DNA from: Bordetella parapertussis
GTDB taxonomy: Bacteria > Pseudomonadota > Gammaproteobacteria > Burkholderiales > Burkholderiaceae_B
Length of the DNA stretch: 64,000 nucleotides
Reading direction: 5' to 3'
NCBI GenBank assembly: GCA_945882005.1
Contig: CAMCWG010000001.1
Span: forward strand, 1-64,000
Notes under the pieces: model-generated
Seen by the model: the letters and a program-made list of their open reading frames with translations, nothing else
Databases searched by the model: none
What the model was told of the DNA's origin: nothing
Translations under genes and position numbers: made by a program
In this document: positions 25,489 to 34,035 of the stretch, piece after piece
Layout of the letters: each line of letters begins with the position of its first letter
How positions within the stretch are numbered: the stretch's first letter is position 1

Positions 25489-26064
25489 ATGGCGGTAAGT
25501 AGTCGCTATACCGCCATACTAGACGCCTGCGTTTTGTTTTCGAGATTACAAAGAGATGTTCTGCTGAGCCTTGCTCATGCCAACTTATACACAGCCAGAT
25601 GGACGCACGAAATTGAAAGGGAATGGACGTCAGCACTCGTTGCACGATACCCCGAGGCTTCGAGCGTCATCCCAAGCCTGCTTGCTCAGATGCGAGAAGC
25701 GATTCCTGACTGCATCATCGTCGACTACGAGCCATTTATTGAAGGCATTGAGCTGCCAGATAAAAACGATCGGCATGTCGTTGCGGCAGCGATCCGCGGC
25801 AATGCTGACGCGATCGTCAGTATGAACACGAAAGATTTTCCTCTGAGTGTTCTTTCAAAATTTGATCTTGAACTGCAAACGCCTGATCAATTCGTGCTGA
25901 ATCAAATCATGTTGCACCCACCTATCGCCCTGACTGCAATAAAGCGAATGAGGTTGCGCTGGGAGCGACCGAGCTTCACCGCGTCAGATATGGTGGATCT
26001 ATTTGAGAAGAGACACTTGGCCCAAACAGCGGCCCACCTACGCGATGTCTTGGAATTGATTTAA
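25489..26064 (+). CDS. PIN-domain toxin (putative ribonuclease)
   Basis: PIN-fold RNase of about 190 aa, larger than VapC. The acidic active-site residues are visible as D12 (ILDACVLFS), E41 (HEIEREW), D94 (DKNDRHVVAAA) and D116 (MNTKDFPL). The first bases directly follow the antitoxin stop; GAGG inside the end of the antitoxin gene can serve as ribosome site. The extra 60 or so C-terminal residues distinguish it from classical VapC. RNA cleavage is expected from the fold; the target is unknown. Confidence 0.84.
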   Translation: MAVSSRYTAILDACVLFSRLQRDVLLSLAHANLYTARWTHEIEREWTSALVARYPEASSVIPSLLAQMREAIPDCIIVDYEPFIEGIELPDKNDRHVVAAAIRGNADAIVSMNTKDFPLSVLSKFDLELQTPDQFVLNQIMLHPPIALTAIKRMRLRWERPSFTASDMVDLFEKRHLAQTAAHLRDVLELI

Positions 26065-26973
26065 TTACTTCGTCAAGGTCTGTAACACCTCATCCACCCC
26101 AACCCGCCAGTCCGGGAGGCGTAAGCCGAAAGCTTGGCGGATCTTGGTGGTGTCCAGCACCGAATTTAGTGGACGAGTCGCGGCCACCGGATAGTCGGCG
26201 GTCAGGATGGGCGTGATCGCCTCGTCCTTGATTTTGATCGGCCAACCTAATTCTCGGGCCTGTGCGATCACATAACTGGCATAGGCACGCCAGTCGGTCT
26301 GGCCGGCGGCGACCAAGTTATAGACACCCCAACGTGGATCGTTCGCGGGCTGATCTGCCATGCCAGCCAGGATTTCAGCGGTTGTTTGTGCCAGCAAATT
26401 AGCAGAAGTCGGCGCACCGTGCTGGTCTGACACAATCCGTAAGGCCTCGCGGTCTTGCGCGAACTTCAGCATGGTTTTCAGGAAGTTTCCACCTTCTGCA
26501 CCCACCACCCAACTGGTACGCAAAACAATACTGCGCTTACAACTAAGTGAAAGTAGGCGCTCACCTTCAAGTTTGCTACGGCCATAGACCGACAGTGGAT
26601 TGGTCGGATCCGTTTCTGTATAGGCGCCGGCTTTTTTGCCATCAAACACGTAGTCGGTTGAGTAATGCACCACACAGGCACCCACCGCTTGGGCGGCTGC
26701 CCCTAGCACTCCGGGCACCTGGGCGTTGAGCAGCATCGCGAGCTCAGGCTCAGCCTCGGCCCGGTCCACGGCGGTGTAGGCGGAGGCATTCACGATGATG
26801 GTAGGTTTGACCCGCTGCACCAACTCAGCCAGCGCAGCAGGCTGCGTGGACAGCGTGGATAAATCGAGTTCGGCACGGGTGCAACACACCACCTCACCCA
26901 AAGGTTTGAGCGTGGTCTGCAGGGCATGGCCAACCTGGCCATTGGCACCGAGCAACAGGATCTTGTGCGTCAT
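26065..26973 (-). CDS. rfbD: dTDP-4-dehydrorhamnose reductase
   Basis: Last step of dTDP-L-rhamnose synthesis, an NAD(P)H-dependent reduction of the 4-keto group. Motifs: GANGQVGHAL at the N-terminus, HYSTDYVFDG, TNPLSVYGRSKLEGE with the YxxxK pair, and LRTSWVVG. The ATG at 26973 (MTHKILLLGANG) is chosen over the longer frame that overlaps the TauE gene. rfbB lies about 18.6 kb away and rfbA and rfbC are not in the window, so the usual rfbBDAC cluster is split. Confidence 0.94.
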   Translation of the reverse strand: MTHKILLLGANGQVGHALQTTLKPLGEVVCCTRAELDLSTLSTQPAALAELVQRVKPTIIVNASAYTAVDRAEAEPELAMLLNAQVPGVLGAAAQAVGACVVHYSTDYVFDGKKAGAYTETDPTNPLSVYGRSKLEGERLLSLSCKRSIVLRTSWVVGAEGGNFLKTMLKFAQDREALRIVSDQHGAPTSANLLAQTTAEILAGMADQPANDPRWGVYNLVAAGQTDWRAYASYVIAQARELGWPIKIKDEAITPILTADYPVAATRPLNSVLDTTKIRQAFGLRLPDWRVGVDEVLQTLTK

Positions 26974-26993
26974 GATGCCCAAATTATGCCCCA

Positions 26994-27758
26994 TCACACT
27001 ACTAGCGTGGCGGCCCCAACGATCAGCAAGAACCAAAGCGAGACTTTCTTGATCAGATCAGCGCGTGTTTTAAGTGCCTTGTGAAACAGGTATGTGCCCA
27101 ACACGGTGGACGCCGCGTAAATTGGCATGAATGACACCGAATACACCATTTGCTTGGCGTTAATCAGATCCTGAAAGGCAAAGTAGCTCATTGCACACAC
27201 TTGTCCGATCGCAAAAAACATCATAAAAAACGATCGAATCACAACCGGCGATAACGATTTATCTGACAGTAGGTACAGCACCAAGGGTGGCCCACCGACG
27301 CCTGCAAGTGCCGTGAGCCCGCCGCTCATCACGCCCACAATCCAATTCTGCAAGCGCCCGCGCGCACCGTTGTAGGTCCACCCCACCAATAAGATCACCG
27401 CTAGTGCAGCAACCACCACACCAATGACGCGACGAATCAACATGGGATCCAGCACCTCGATCATCCACACGCCCAGCGGGATCCCGACCAATGATGGGAC
27501 CAGCAAGGACCAGACCAAGGGCCAGCTGGTGGTGTGCCAAGTACCCGGCAGCGACTGCACCGAGGTCAGAAAATTCAAGACAAGCACAACCACAACCATA
27601 TCGGCTGGCTTCATGAACAGACTGAACAGCGGCGCAAGAACAAGTCCGCCCCCAAAACCTGTAAACGAGCGGATGGTGCCGGCAATCAGCACCACCACAC
27701 ACATCAACAAAAAAACAGGAATCGAGGGGAACAGCTCGTGCCAAAGGGCCAGCGACAT
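26994..27758 (-). CDS. TauE/SafE-family membrane permease
   Basis: Polytopic inner-membrane protein of about 8 helices. The family's GFGGGLVLAPLFSLF and ALAGVGGPPLVLYLLS repeats, one in each half, are present. Members export sulfite, sulfoacetate or other small organic anions. It lies 9 bp after the enoyl-CoA hydratase gene and probably serves that catabolic unit. The substrate is not predictable. Confidence 0.9.
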   Translation of the reverse strand: MSLALWHELFPSIPVFLLMCVVVLIAGTIRSFTGFGGGLVLAPLFSLFMKPADMVVVVLVLNFLTSVQSLPGTWHTTSWPLVWSLLVPSLVGIPLGVWMIEVLDPMLIRRVIGVVVAALAVILLVGWTYNGARGRLQNWIVGVMSGGLTALAGVGGPPLVLYLLSDKSLSPVVIRSFFMMFFAIGQVCAMSYFAFQDLINAKQMVYSVSFMPIYAASTVLGTYLFHKALKTRADLIKKVSLWFLLIVGAATLVV

Positions 27759-27767
27759 CAGAGTCGC

Positions 27768-28583
27768 TTATTTGCCGCGGAAGACTGGTGCACGCTTCTC
27801 AGCAAACGCACGCTTACCTTCCTGATAGTCCTCGCTGGCAAAACAGTCGAGCACCATTTGCTTGATGCCTGCGACATCAATGTGGGGTGCCACTTTCTGG
27901 AATTCGCGAATCGCTTTCTTGCCTGTGCGCAAAGTAATTGGCGCGTTTGACACAACTTTGGCGACATACTCGTCAACCGCTTTGTCGAGTTCGGCAACCG
28001 GCACAACGTGCTGCACCAGACCTTTAGCGTATGCTTCTTTGGCAGTAAAGCGCGAAGCAGACAACATGATGTCCAGCGCCTGGGCTGCACCCACGGTGGT
28101 CACCAGGTTACGAATTGCGGTTAAGCGATAGCCCAGGCCAAGACGGCCGGCAGGAATCGCAAACGAGCTTGCGTCCGACGCAATCCGTACATCGCAGCAG
28201 AGCGACAGGTTCAAACCGCCACCGATACAGTAGCCGTCGATACGTCCGATCACTGGCTTGAAGGTGTTGTAAATCGATCCTTGCGCTTCTTCACCGACAC
28301 GCTCGTATTCCGCCACAGCGTCGGCCGCCGTACGCAGCTTTTCAAACTGCGAGATGTTCGCGCCAGACACAAACGATTTGCCGCCTGCACCGGTCAGCAC
28401 AATCACGCGCACTTCGTCATCTTCTTCAAACATTTTGATGACTTTGGGAATCGCGACCCACATGTCGTATGACATTGCATTGTGGCGAGCAGGATCATTG
28501 AACGTAATCCAACCGGCCCCATTTTTCTTTTCGATAATGAGGTTGTCGGTGATTTCGCCCTGCAACAGTCTGGTAGTGGTCAT
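27768..28583 (-). CDS. Enoyl-CoA hydratase/isomerase (crotonase) family protein
   Basis: Crotonase-fold enzyme of 271 aa. The CoA-binding oxyanion segments are KSFVSGANISQFE and DGYCIGGGLNLSLCCDVRIA. At the usual catalytic Glu positions there is GRLGLGY instead, so it may not be a simple hydratase. It follows the GntR regulator by 3 bp and precedes TauE by 9 bp. The substrate is likely the CoA ester made by the nearby CoA transferase. Confidence 0.88.
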   Translation of the reverse strand: MTTTRLLQGEITDNLIIEKKNGAGWITFNDPARHNAMSYDMWVAIPKVIKMFEEDDEVRVIVLTGAGGKSFVSGANISQFEKLRTAADAVAEYERVGEEAQGSIYNTFKPVIGRIDGYCIGGGLNLSLCCDVRIASDASSFAIPAGRLGLGYRLTAIRNLVTTVGAAQALDIMLSASRFTAKEAYAKGLVQHVVPVAELDKAVDEYVAKVVSNAPITLRTGKKAIREFQKVAPHIDVAGIKQMVLDCFASEDYQEGKRAFAEKRAPVFRGK

Positions 28584-28586
28584 GAT

Positions 28587-29411
28587 TTAAAGGTCTCCTA
28601 GTAACTTGCGATAACGCGCCATGCCGTTATCTAAATGGGTACGCATTGCTTGACGGGCTCCCGCCGAATCCTGCCGCGCGATCGCTTCGACGATAAGTCC
28701 ATGCTCATCACCGATCTCATCGATACGGGTCGTGCCGGTATTTCTAAATCTGAAGGTACGCACCGCATGGTGAATCACGTGGCTCAAGTGGCCCATGATG
28801 CGCACAAAATGCGGATTGTTCGCCGCTTGCGCGACGGCCAGGTGGAAGTCTACCGCCGAATGGGCAGCGATCTGCCAATCTGCAGACGATTGCTCAACTT
28901 TTTTCCAAGCCATCTGCAAGGTTTCAAGCTGTGTTTTGGTGCGATGGGTCGCGGCCAACGCAGCCGCACCCGACTCGATCTCTACACGTAACTGATGCAC
29001 CTGAATAATCTGACCCAAGTCCATCAAATCATCATGCGACACCTCGAAGGGGCGCATCGCGATATCGGCACAGACGAAAGTGCCCACACCATGTCGTGTC
29101 TCAACTAGGCCCGTGAGCTTGAGGCGGGCGATTGCTTCGCGCACGACGTTACGGCTCACGCCAAACTGCGCGCCTAGCTCTTGCTCAGTCGGCAAACGCT
29201 GCCCCGGCGCAAGGCTCTCGTTCAAAATACGCGTGCGTAACTGCTGCGCGATTTCGTCGGGTAAGTTTTCCGGGCGACCAAGACTATCAAAGGCCGATAC
29301 GATCGGCGCTCGACCACCCGTACCCAAAAACTTGCTCGTAGACGAACCACGGCTGCTAAGCGGCTGGCGACGTGCTGTATAAACAGTTGCAGTCACGGAA
29401 GCTTTTGTCAC
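28587..29411 (-). CDS. GntR-family transcriptional regulator, FadR subfamily (FCD domain)
   Basis: An N-terminal extension of about 45 residues precedes the GntR winged helix (LAPGQRLPTEQELGAQFGVSRNVVREAIARL, residues about 70-105), and an FCD effector domain follows with the metal-binding histidines expected in FadR-type regulators. The start is GTG at 29411 with AAGGAG 7 nt upstream. It sits inside the CoA transferase-hydratase-TauE unit and probably controls it. A palindrome at 30694 upstream of the CoA transferase is a candidate operator. Confidence 0.9.
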   Translation of the reverse strand: MTKASVTATVYTARRQPLSSRGSSTSKFLGTGGRAPIVSAFDSLGRPENLPDEIAQQLRTRILNESLAPGQRLPTEQELGAQFGVSRNVVREAIARLKLTGLVETRHGVGTFVCADIAMRPFEVSHDDLMDLGQIIQVHQLRVEIESGAAALAATHRTKTQLETLQMAWKKVEQSSADWQIAAHSAVDFHLAVAQAANNPHFVRIMGHLSHVIHHAVRTFRFRNTGTTRIDEIGDEHGLIVEAIARQDSAGARQAMRTHLDNGMARYRKLLGDL

Positions 29412-29442
29412 GATGCCTCTCCTTTTACTCTGACTTTGTCAC

Positions 29443-30621
29443 TTAAATTGCGCCTGCTTTCGCCAACGCGTTGACACGCTCGGCACTGATACCAAACTCT
29501 GCATACACCTCGTGGTTATGCTCGCCACGGTCTGGGGCAGCCGTAAACACGTCGCGCTTGGAGCGGCTCATGATCACAGCCTGATTCACCACACTAATCT
29601 CACCGAGCTTAGGATGCTGCAGTTTCTTAGCCATTCCCAGATGCACCACCTGCGGATCTTCCATCGTCTCTTTAACGTTCTTGATGTAACCGCAAGGCAC
29701 ACCCTCTTTGTTAAAAACATCGATCCAGTAGGCCGAGGGTTTTTCTTTGGTGCACTCTGCAATCAATTCGTTAAGCGCAGGGCGATTCTGACCGCGCGTC
29801 TTGATGTCTTTAAAGCGCGGGTCCTCAGCAATCTCGGGGCGCCCGAGCGCCTTGACCAAGCGCACGAACATTTCTGTGCCCATTGCGGCCAGATTGATAA
29901 AACCATCTGAAGTTGGATACACGCCTGTGGCAGCCGTGGTCGGATGGTTATTGCCCGTTTGACCTGGAATCTCTTTGTTCATCAGCCAACGCATGATCTG
30001 GAAGTCCATCATCCAAACCTGCGCTTGCAACAAGGACGACTGCACCCACTGGCCTTCGCCTGATTCTTCACGCTCGAGCAGCGCAACCAACGTACCAATT
30101 GCACAGAACAAACCCGAGGTCAGATCCGCAACCGGGATGCCCGCGCGCATCGGGCCGCGACCGGGCTCACCCGTCACAGACATGATGCCGCCCAAACCCT
30201 GCGCGATTTGATCCAAACCAGGTCGGTCAACATAAGGACCGTCCTGCCCGAAGCCCGATACGCTCGCCAGGATGATGCGCGGGTTCACTTTGCGCAGTGA
30301 TTCGTAGTCGATCCCGAGCTTGAACTTAACGTTGGGGCGATAGTTCTCGATCACCACGTCGGCCTGCTTGACCATTTCCATGAACAGCGCCTTGCCCTCA
30401 GGGTGCTTGAGGTTCAAGGTCACGCTGCGCTTGTTGCGATGGGTGTTCTGGTAATCGGCAAACTGCGACGAGCCACCGGGTTTGTCGTCCGGCACGTCAC
30501 CTGGTTCCTCGATCTTGATGACGTTTGCACCCCAATCGGCAAACTGACGTACCGCCGCAGGGCCAGAACGCACACGCGTCAGGTCCAGCACCGTGAATCG
30601 GCTAAGGGGTAACTTAGGCAT
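29443..30621 (-). CDS. CaiB/BaiF (class III) CoA-transferase
   Basis: Second family III CoA-transferase of the window. The catalytic Asp is D166 in GIPVADLTSG. The N-terminal LDLTRVRSGPAAVRQFADWG and HRNKRSVTLNL blocks fit the formyl-CoA transferase-like branch. The ATG at 30621 has GGAG 6 nt upstream; the opening TTG at 30633 has no site of its own. It is first in the unit with the GntR regulator (31 bp downstream), the crotonase and TauE. Confidence 0.91.
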   Translation of the reverse strand: MPKLPLSRFTVLDLTRVRSGPAAVRQFADWGANVIKIEEPGDVPDDKPGGSSQFADYQNTHRNKRSVTLNLKHPEGKALFMEMVKQADVVIENYRPNVKFKLGIDYESLRKVNPRIILASVSGFGQDGPYVDRPGLDQIAQGLGGIMSVTGEPGRGPMRAGIPVADLTSGLFCAIGTLVALLEREESGEGQWVQSSLLQAQVWMMDFQIMRWLMNKEIPGQTGNNHPTTAATGVYPTSDGFINLAAMGTEMFVRLVKALGRPEIAEDPRFKDIKTRGQNRPALNELIAECTKEKPSAYWIDVFNKEGVPCGYIKNVKETMEDPQVVHLGMAKKLQHPKLGEISVVNQAVIMSRSKRDVFTAAPDRGEHNHEVYAEFGISAERVNALAKAGAI

Positions 30622-30693
30622 TTCCGTCTCCAAGGCAAAAAAGAACTCAGATTCCAGCTCATTCTTTTCCGGAATCTGAGAATATTCTTATGA

Positions 30694-30709
30694 TGTAGGA
30701 CATCTTACA
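30694..30709. promoter_or_regulatory. Palindrome, candidate GntR operator upstream of CoA-transferase operon
   Basis: TGTAGGACATCTTACA is an interrupted palindrome (TGTA-N-GA-N2-TC-N-TACA). It lies 72 bp upstream of the CoA transferase start on the minus strand. A related sequence, TGTAGGATATTCTATC, is found at 32487-32502 in the divergent Bug/hydratase promoter region. FadR-type GntR proteins bind short palindromes of this general form; the assignment is inferred. Confidence 0.45.
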
Positions 30710-30726
30710 AGAAAACAGCAAAACAC

Positions 30727-30753
30727 AAAAACGGGGCATTACGCCCCTGTTTT
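30727..30753 (-). terminator. Rho-independent terminator, minus-strand reading (possibly bidirectional)
   Basis: A stem of AAAACGGGGC (30728-30737) pairs with GCCCC-T-GTTTT (30743-30753, one bulged T) around a 5-nt loop. Read on the minus strand the stem is followed by the T run CGTTTTTGTGTTTT. It would end transcripts coming from higA (minus strand) before the CoA-transferase promoter. Confidence 0.7.
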
Positions 30754-31056
30754 TGTCCTTTTATGCCTAATTTTTGTAGGTATTTAGCAAATTAGCGATG
30801 TTTGCCTGCGCGGATGACTACTTCTTCCCGTAAGTCGCGTCGTGATCGGGTTGGTTACTGCAAGGTGTACGCGCGTCAAGCCTGTCATGGACAGTTCTTA
30901 GTCGAAGTCAATTCTGAAGGGTTGGACTCTTTGGGTGGGTTTTTTGCAGCCCATGCCAAAGACTTTTCCATACTCTTTTTTACAGCAGGCTCGTGCAGCC
31001 ATCGCTCGTTATCAGGAATGATTGTCGCAGTGCGAATTGCCCGGGCACTTCTATAT
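30754..31056 (-). other. Gene-poor stretch with an antitoxin-tail-like fragment
   Basis: No complete gene is seen between the terminator and higA. On the minus strand, about 30885-31020 reads as an open stretch containing NERWLHEPAVKKSMEKSLAW followed by AAKNPPKESN, which resembles the C-terminal toxin-binding tail of small antitoxins. It lacks a start codon nearby and overlaps the end of higA out of frame. It may be a decayed gene; similarity is by eye only. A 171-codon frame on the plus strand here is judged a shadow. Confidence 0.3.
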
Positions 31057-31326
31057 TTATTCTTGACGCTGAATCTCCCAGAAATCTGCTGCCTTTTGCA
31101 TTTGAAGCCAACTTTCGGGGGAGCCTCCAAACACATTGGAGATACAAATCGCCGACTTTCCAATCAGCGAACGCTTTTCATTCAAAATTTCCGACACAGC
31201 GACCTCGCTCAGGCCAAGACCGCGCGCAAGCTCGGCCCGGGTGATACCCAATTCAGGAAGAAGATCTTCCCTCAGGATGGCACCCGGGTGCGTAGGCTTA
31301 CGATTAGGACTACGTAAAGACCTCAT
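31057..31326 (-). CDS. higA: HigA-family antitoxin (Xre-type HTH), without adjacent toxin
   Basis: An 89-aa HigA/VapI-type HTH protein. It shows the family start PTHPGAILREDLLPELG, the HTH LARGLGLSEVAVSEILNEKR and the C-terminal signature SPESWLQMQKAADFW. The ATG at 31326 (MRSLRSPNRKP) is chosen; the frame opens at 31386. A higB toxin gene, normally immediately upstream, cannot fit: only about 125 bp separate this start from the next gene. It is therefore an orphan antitoxin or lone regulator. A terminator lies about 300 bp downstream. Confidence 0.87.
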   Translation of the reverse strand: MRSLRSPNRKPTHPGAILREDLLPELGITRAELARGLGLSEVAVSEILNEKRSLIGKSAICISNVFGGSPESWLQMQKAADFWEIQRQE

Positions 31327-31450
31327 CAACTTGCATTCTCCAGCGAGATGCAAGCGTAGCGCTTTAAGCGCAATGAAAGGTTTCAATCGCTGTTGCAGTT
31401 GTCACCGATTGTGACCAGGCAAAAACGATTGAATGCAGTTAACGCAACAA

Positions 31451-32452
31451 CTAATCCGCCTTAGCTCCGGACTCAGAAATCACCTTCTTCCACTTCGCTT
31501 GTTCGGTGGCGATCTGCTTTGCAAGGTCAGCGGGCGAGTTGGTCTTAGGATCCATGCCAGCGTCGATCATGCGCTTATTCATGGCTGGATCGTTCACCAC
31601 GGCGACCACCGCCTGGTTCAGCTTATTGATAATCGCAGGCGATGTGCCTTTAGGCACCGTGATGTAGTTCAACGCGCTTGCCTCAAAGCCAGGTAACTGT
31701 TCAGCGATCGTCGGGATATCAGAGGCGATAGGTGAACGCTGAAGACTTGCAACACCGAGTGCACGCAACTTACCCGCGCGGATCTGGGGCAGGTAGACCG
31801 AAAGACTATCAATCGCCATCTGCACGTTACCGGCAATCAGATCACTCACGAGCGGGCCTGAACCCTTGTAAGGGACGTGCGTAATATCAACACCGGTCAT
31901 GCTTTTAAATAACTGCCCGGCTAAATGACTACTCGCACCAATACCCGAGCTACCGAAGTTCACTTTGCCGGGATTCTTTTTTGCATACTCAATCAGTTCT
32001 TTGACGTTTTTTGCGGGTGAGTTCACCGGCACCACCAACACGTTGGCAAACGACGCAACCGACGACACTGGCAACAAGTCGGCAGGGTTGTAGTTCAGCT
32101 TGCTCATCAAAAACGGATTCGTGATTTGTGGACCAGGCGTGGTGTACAAAATCGTATAGCCATCAGCAGGTGCCGCCGCCACAAAAGCCGCGCCAATCGT
32201 CGCGCCACCACCGGGTTTATTCTCGACCACGATCGTCTGACCGAGTTGCTTAGCCATCGGCTCGCTAATCATACGTGCCGTCGTATCGGCTGCGCCTCCT
32301 GGAGGAAAGGGCACAATCATCCGGATGGGACGATTGGGGTAATCACCCGCACTGCTCTGAGCCTGCGCAAAAGACACGGGCCCTGCCAGCATCGCTAGCC
32401 CGACTGCCTGAAGCGCTCCTAGGCACAGCACACGTTTCATTGACTGTTTCAT
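31451..32452 (-). CDS. Bug-family tripartite tricarboxylate transporter substrate-binding protein
   Basis: Periplasmic solute-binding protein. After a signal peptide ending near AQAQ comes the characteristic YPNRPIRMIVPFPPGGAAD, and later THVPYKGSGPLVSDLIAGNVQ. The ATG at 32452 is chosen because AAGGAG lies 6 nt upstream; the ATG at 32458 abuts the ribosome site. It is divergent from the crotonase gene at 32541 with which it shares an 88-bp promoter region. No transporter membrane subunits are present. Confidence 0.93.
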   Translation of the reverse strand: MKQSMKRVLCLGALQAVGLAMLAGPVSFAQAQSSAGDYPNRPIRMIVPFPPGGAADTTARMISEPMAKQLGQTIVVENKPGGGATIGAAFVAAAPADGYTILYTTPGPQITNPFLMSKLNYNPADLLPVSSVASFANVLVVPVNSPAKNVKELIEYAKKNPGKVNFGSSGIGASSHLAGQLFKSMTGVDITHVPYKGSGPLVSDLIAGNVQMAIDSLSVYLPQIRAGKLRALGVASLQRSPIASDIPTIAEQLPGFEASALNYITVPKGTSPAIINKLNQAVVAVVNDPAMNKRMIDAGMDPKTNSPADLAKQIATEQAKWKKVISESGAKAD

Positions 32453-32486
32453 TCCCATCTCCTTGAGGTTTTATTTAATATTTTTA

Positions 32487-32502
32487 TGTAGGATATTCTA
32501 TC
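32487..32502. promoter_or_regulatory. Candidate operator in the divergent Bug/crotonase promoter region
   Basis: TGTAGGATATTCTATC, with an inner near-palindrome TAGGATATTCTA, matches the palindrome upstream of the CoA transferase operon (30694-30709) at most positions. It lies between the divergent starts at 32452 and 32541, where one bound regulator could affect both. The assignment to the GntR protein is inferred. Confidence 0.4.
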
Positions 32503-32540
32503 TGTGATTCATTACAAACAAAACAACGGGGAAACAAGCC

Positions 32541-33317
32541 ATGCCAGACTTTACACAGCTCAAATATGAGGTCATCGGACACGTCGCGGTGCTGACCATG
32601 AATAACGCGCCGGTCAATGCTCTGTCGCGTGTGCTCGGTGACGAGATCACAGCCGCCATGGATTTCATCTCCGAAACCTCTGAGGTGCGCGCGGTGGTGC
32701 TCACGGGTGAAGGCAAGGTTTTCTGTGCTGGCGCAGATCTGAAAGGCCGCTCGTCCATTATCAAAGGGCCAGGTGACTTGCCCGCGCACTCACGTCGTAC
32801 CCGCGAATGCTTTCATGCGATTCGCGAATGCACCAAGCCTGTCATCGTTGCCATTAACGGCCCTGCACTGGGCGCAGGCCTGGCGATTGCAGCCTCGGCT
32901 GATCTCATCATCACTTCTGAGAAAGGCAGCTTGGCTCTGCCAGAGATCGATGTTGGTCTACTGGGTGGTGGTAGTCACGCTGCGCGTTTGTTTCCCCACA
33001 CCACACTGCGCAAGATGATGTTCACGGGCTATCGCGTACCGGCCGATGAGCTCTATCGCCTGGGCGTCGTGAACCAAGTGACTACACCCGAAGGCCTGAT
33101 GCCTGCTGCGATGGAACTGGCCAATACGATCGCCTCAAAGAGCCCGCTCTCCATCGGTCTGGCCAAGCAAACCCTCAACGCGATCGAAGACATGAGTCTG
33201 CGCGATGGTTATCGCTACGAGCAAGATATGACGGCTGCGATTGCCAAGACAGAAGACGCCAAAGAAGCGCAGCGCGCCTTCCTAGAAAAACGTGCCGCCG
33301 TGTTTGTCGGTCGCTGA
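32541..33317 (+). CDS. Enoyl-CoA hydratase/isomerase (crotonase) family protein
   Basis: Crotonase-fold protein of 258 aa. The oxyanion-hole segments are KVFCAGADLKGRS and NGPALGAGLAIAASADLIIT. Catalytic-position residues include the Glu of LPEIDVGLLGGG, consistent with a hydratase. Its closest neighbours are the divergent Bug gene and the downstream LysE exporter (33 bp). With the second crotonase at 27768 this suggests one or two CoA-ester degradation routes in the region. The substrate is unknown. Confidence 0.9.
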   Translation: MPDFTQLKYEVIGHVAVLTMNNAPVNALSRVLGDEITAAMDFISETSEVRAVVLTGEGKVFCAGADLKGRSSIIKGPGDLPAHSRRTRECFHAIRECTKPVIVAINGPALGAGLAIAASADLIITSEKGSLALPEIDVGLLGGGSHAARLFPHTTLRKMMFTGYRVPADELYRLGVVNQVTTPEGLMPAAMELANTIASKSPLSIGLAKQTLNAIEDMSLRDGYRYEQDMTAAIAKTEDAKEAQRAFLEKRAAVFVGR

Positions 33318-33350
33318 AACAGCTAACACGCGCCTGCTAAGCCACACACG

Positions 33351-33989
33351 ATGATTCCACTCAACGAGCTTCTGCTTTTTACCGGTGCGTGTTTTTTGCT
33401 GGTGATCACACCGGGGCCAAACATGCTTTATCTGCTGTCGCGTTCCGTCTGTCAGGGGCGCGCAGCAGGTATCGTTTCACTGTTTGGTGTGTTGCTCGGG
33501 TTTAGCGTGCATATGCTGGGCGCAGCATTTGGACTTTCCGCCATCTTTCTCGCCATACCCGCCGCCTACGAGGCGTTGCGCTGGGCAGGTGTCATCTACC
33601 TGCTGTGGCTAGCCTGGGGTTCACTCAAGCCTGGCGCGCAATCCCCTTTTGCAATGCGCGAATTACCAGTCGATTCACGTCGCAAACTTTTTGTGATGGG
33701 ATTTGTGATCAATGCACTGAACCCGAAGGTCGCGATGTTTTGTATCGCGTTGTTTCCGCAATTCATCAACCCGGCATACGGCTCGGTGTTTTGGCAGAGT
33801 ATGACGCTTGGCGTCATTCAAGCGATGGTGAGCTTCACGGTGAATTTGATGTTGGTGTTATCAGCCGCGAGCATCGCCTCATGGTTTGCACGCAACCCAA
33901 CCTGGATGACCCTGCAACGCTACGTGATGGGTGGGGTGCTGGCCGCGCTCGCGGTCCGAATCATGCTGGAGCCGCGGCGCGTGCTGTGA
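33351..33989 (+). CDS. LysE/RhtB-family amino-acid exporter
   Basis: Inner-membrane exporter of about six helices, 212 aa. The family's N-terminal signature FLLVITPGPNMLYLLSRSV and the region GFVINALNPKVAMFCIALFPQF are present. RhtB-type members export homoserine, threonine or other amino acids. It follows the crotonase gene by 33 bp on the same strand, although no metabolic link is evident. Confidence 0.92.
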   Translation: MIPLNELLLFTGACFLLVITPGPNMLYLLSRSVCQGRAAGIVSLFGVLLGFSVHMLGAAFGLSAIFLAIPAAYEALRWAGVIYLLWLAWGSLKPGAQSPFAMRELPVDSRRKLFVMGFVINALNPKVAMFCIALFPQFINPAYGSVFWQSMTLGVIQAMVSFTVNLMLVLSAASIASWFARNPTWMTLQRYVMGGVLAALAVRIMLEPRRVL

Positions 33990-33999
33990 GGCGTAGACT

Positions 34000-34028
34000 A
34001 AAAAACGCGCGGCTTACTGCGCGCGCGT
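34000..34028 (-). terminator. Rho-independent terminator of the minus-strand Bug gene
   Basis: Inverted repeat ACGCGCG (34005-34011) and CGCGCGT (34022-34028), loop of 10 nt. On the minus strand the stem runs into the T run CGTTTTTTAG, and it begins 8 bp past the Bug gene stop at 34036. It lies in the 46-bp gap between convergent lysE-like and Bug genes. Confidence 0.8.
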
Positions 34029-34035
34029 CATCCCC

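Noticed and set aside
30802-31317. 171-codon plus-strand frame across the gene-poor stretch and higA
   Set aside because: Overlaps the well-supported higA on the other strand, and its sequence has no coherent domain.
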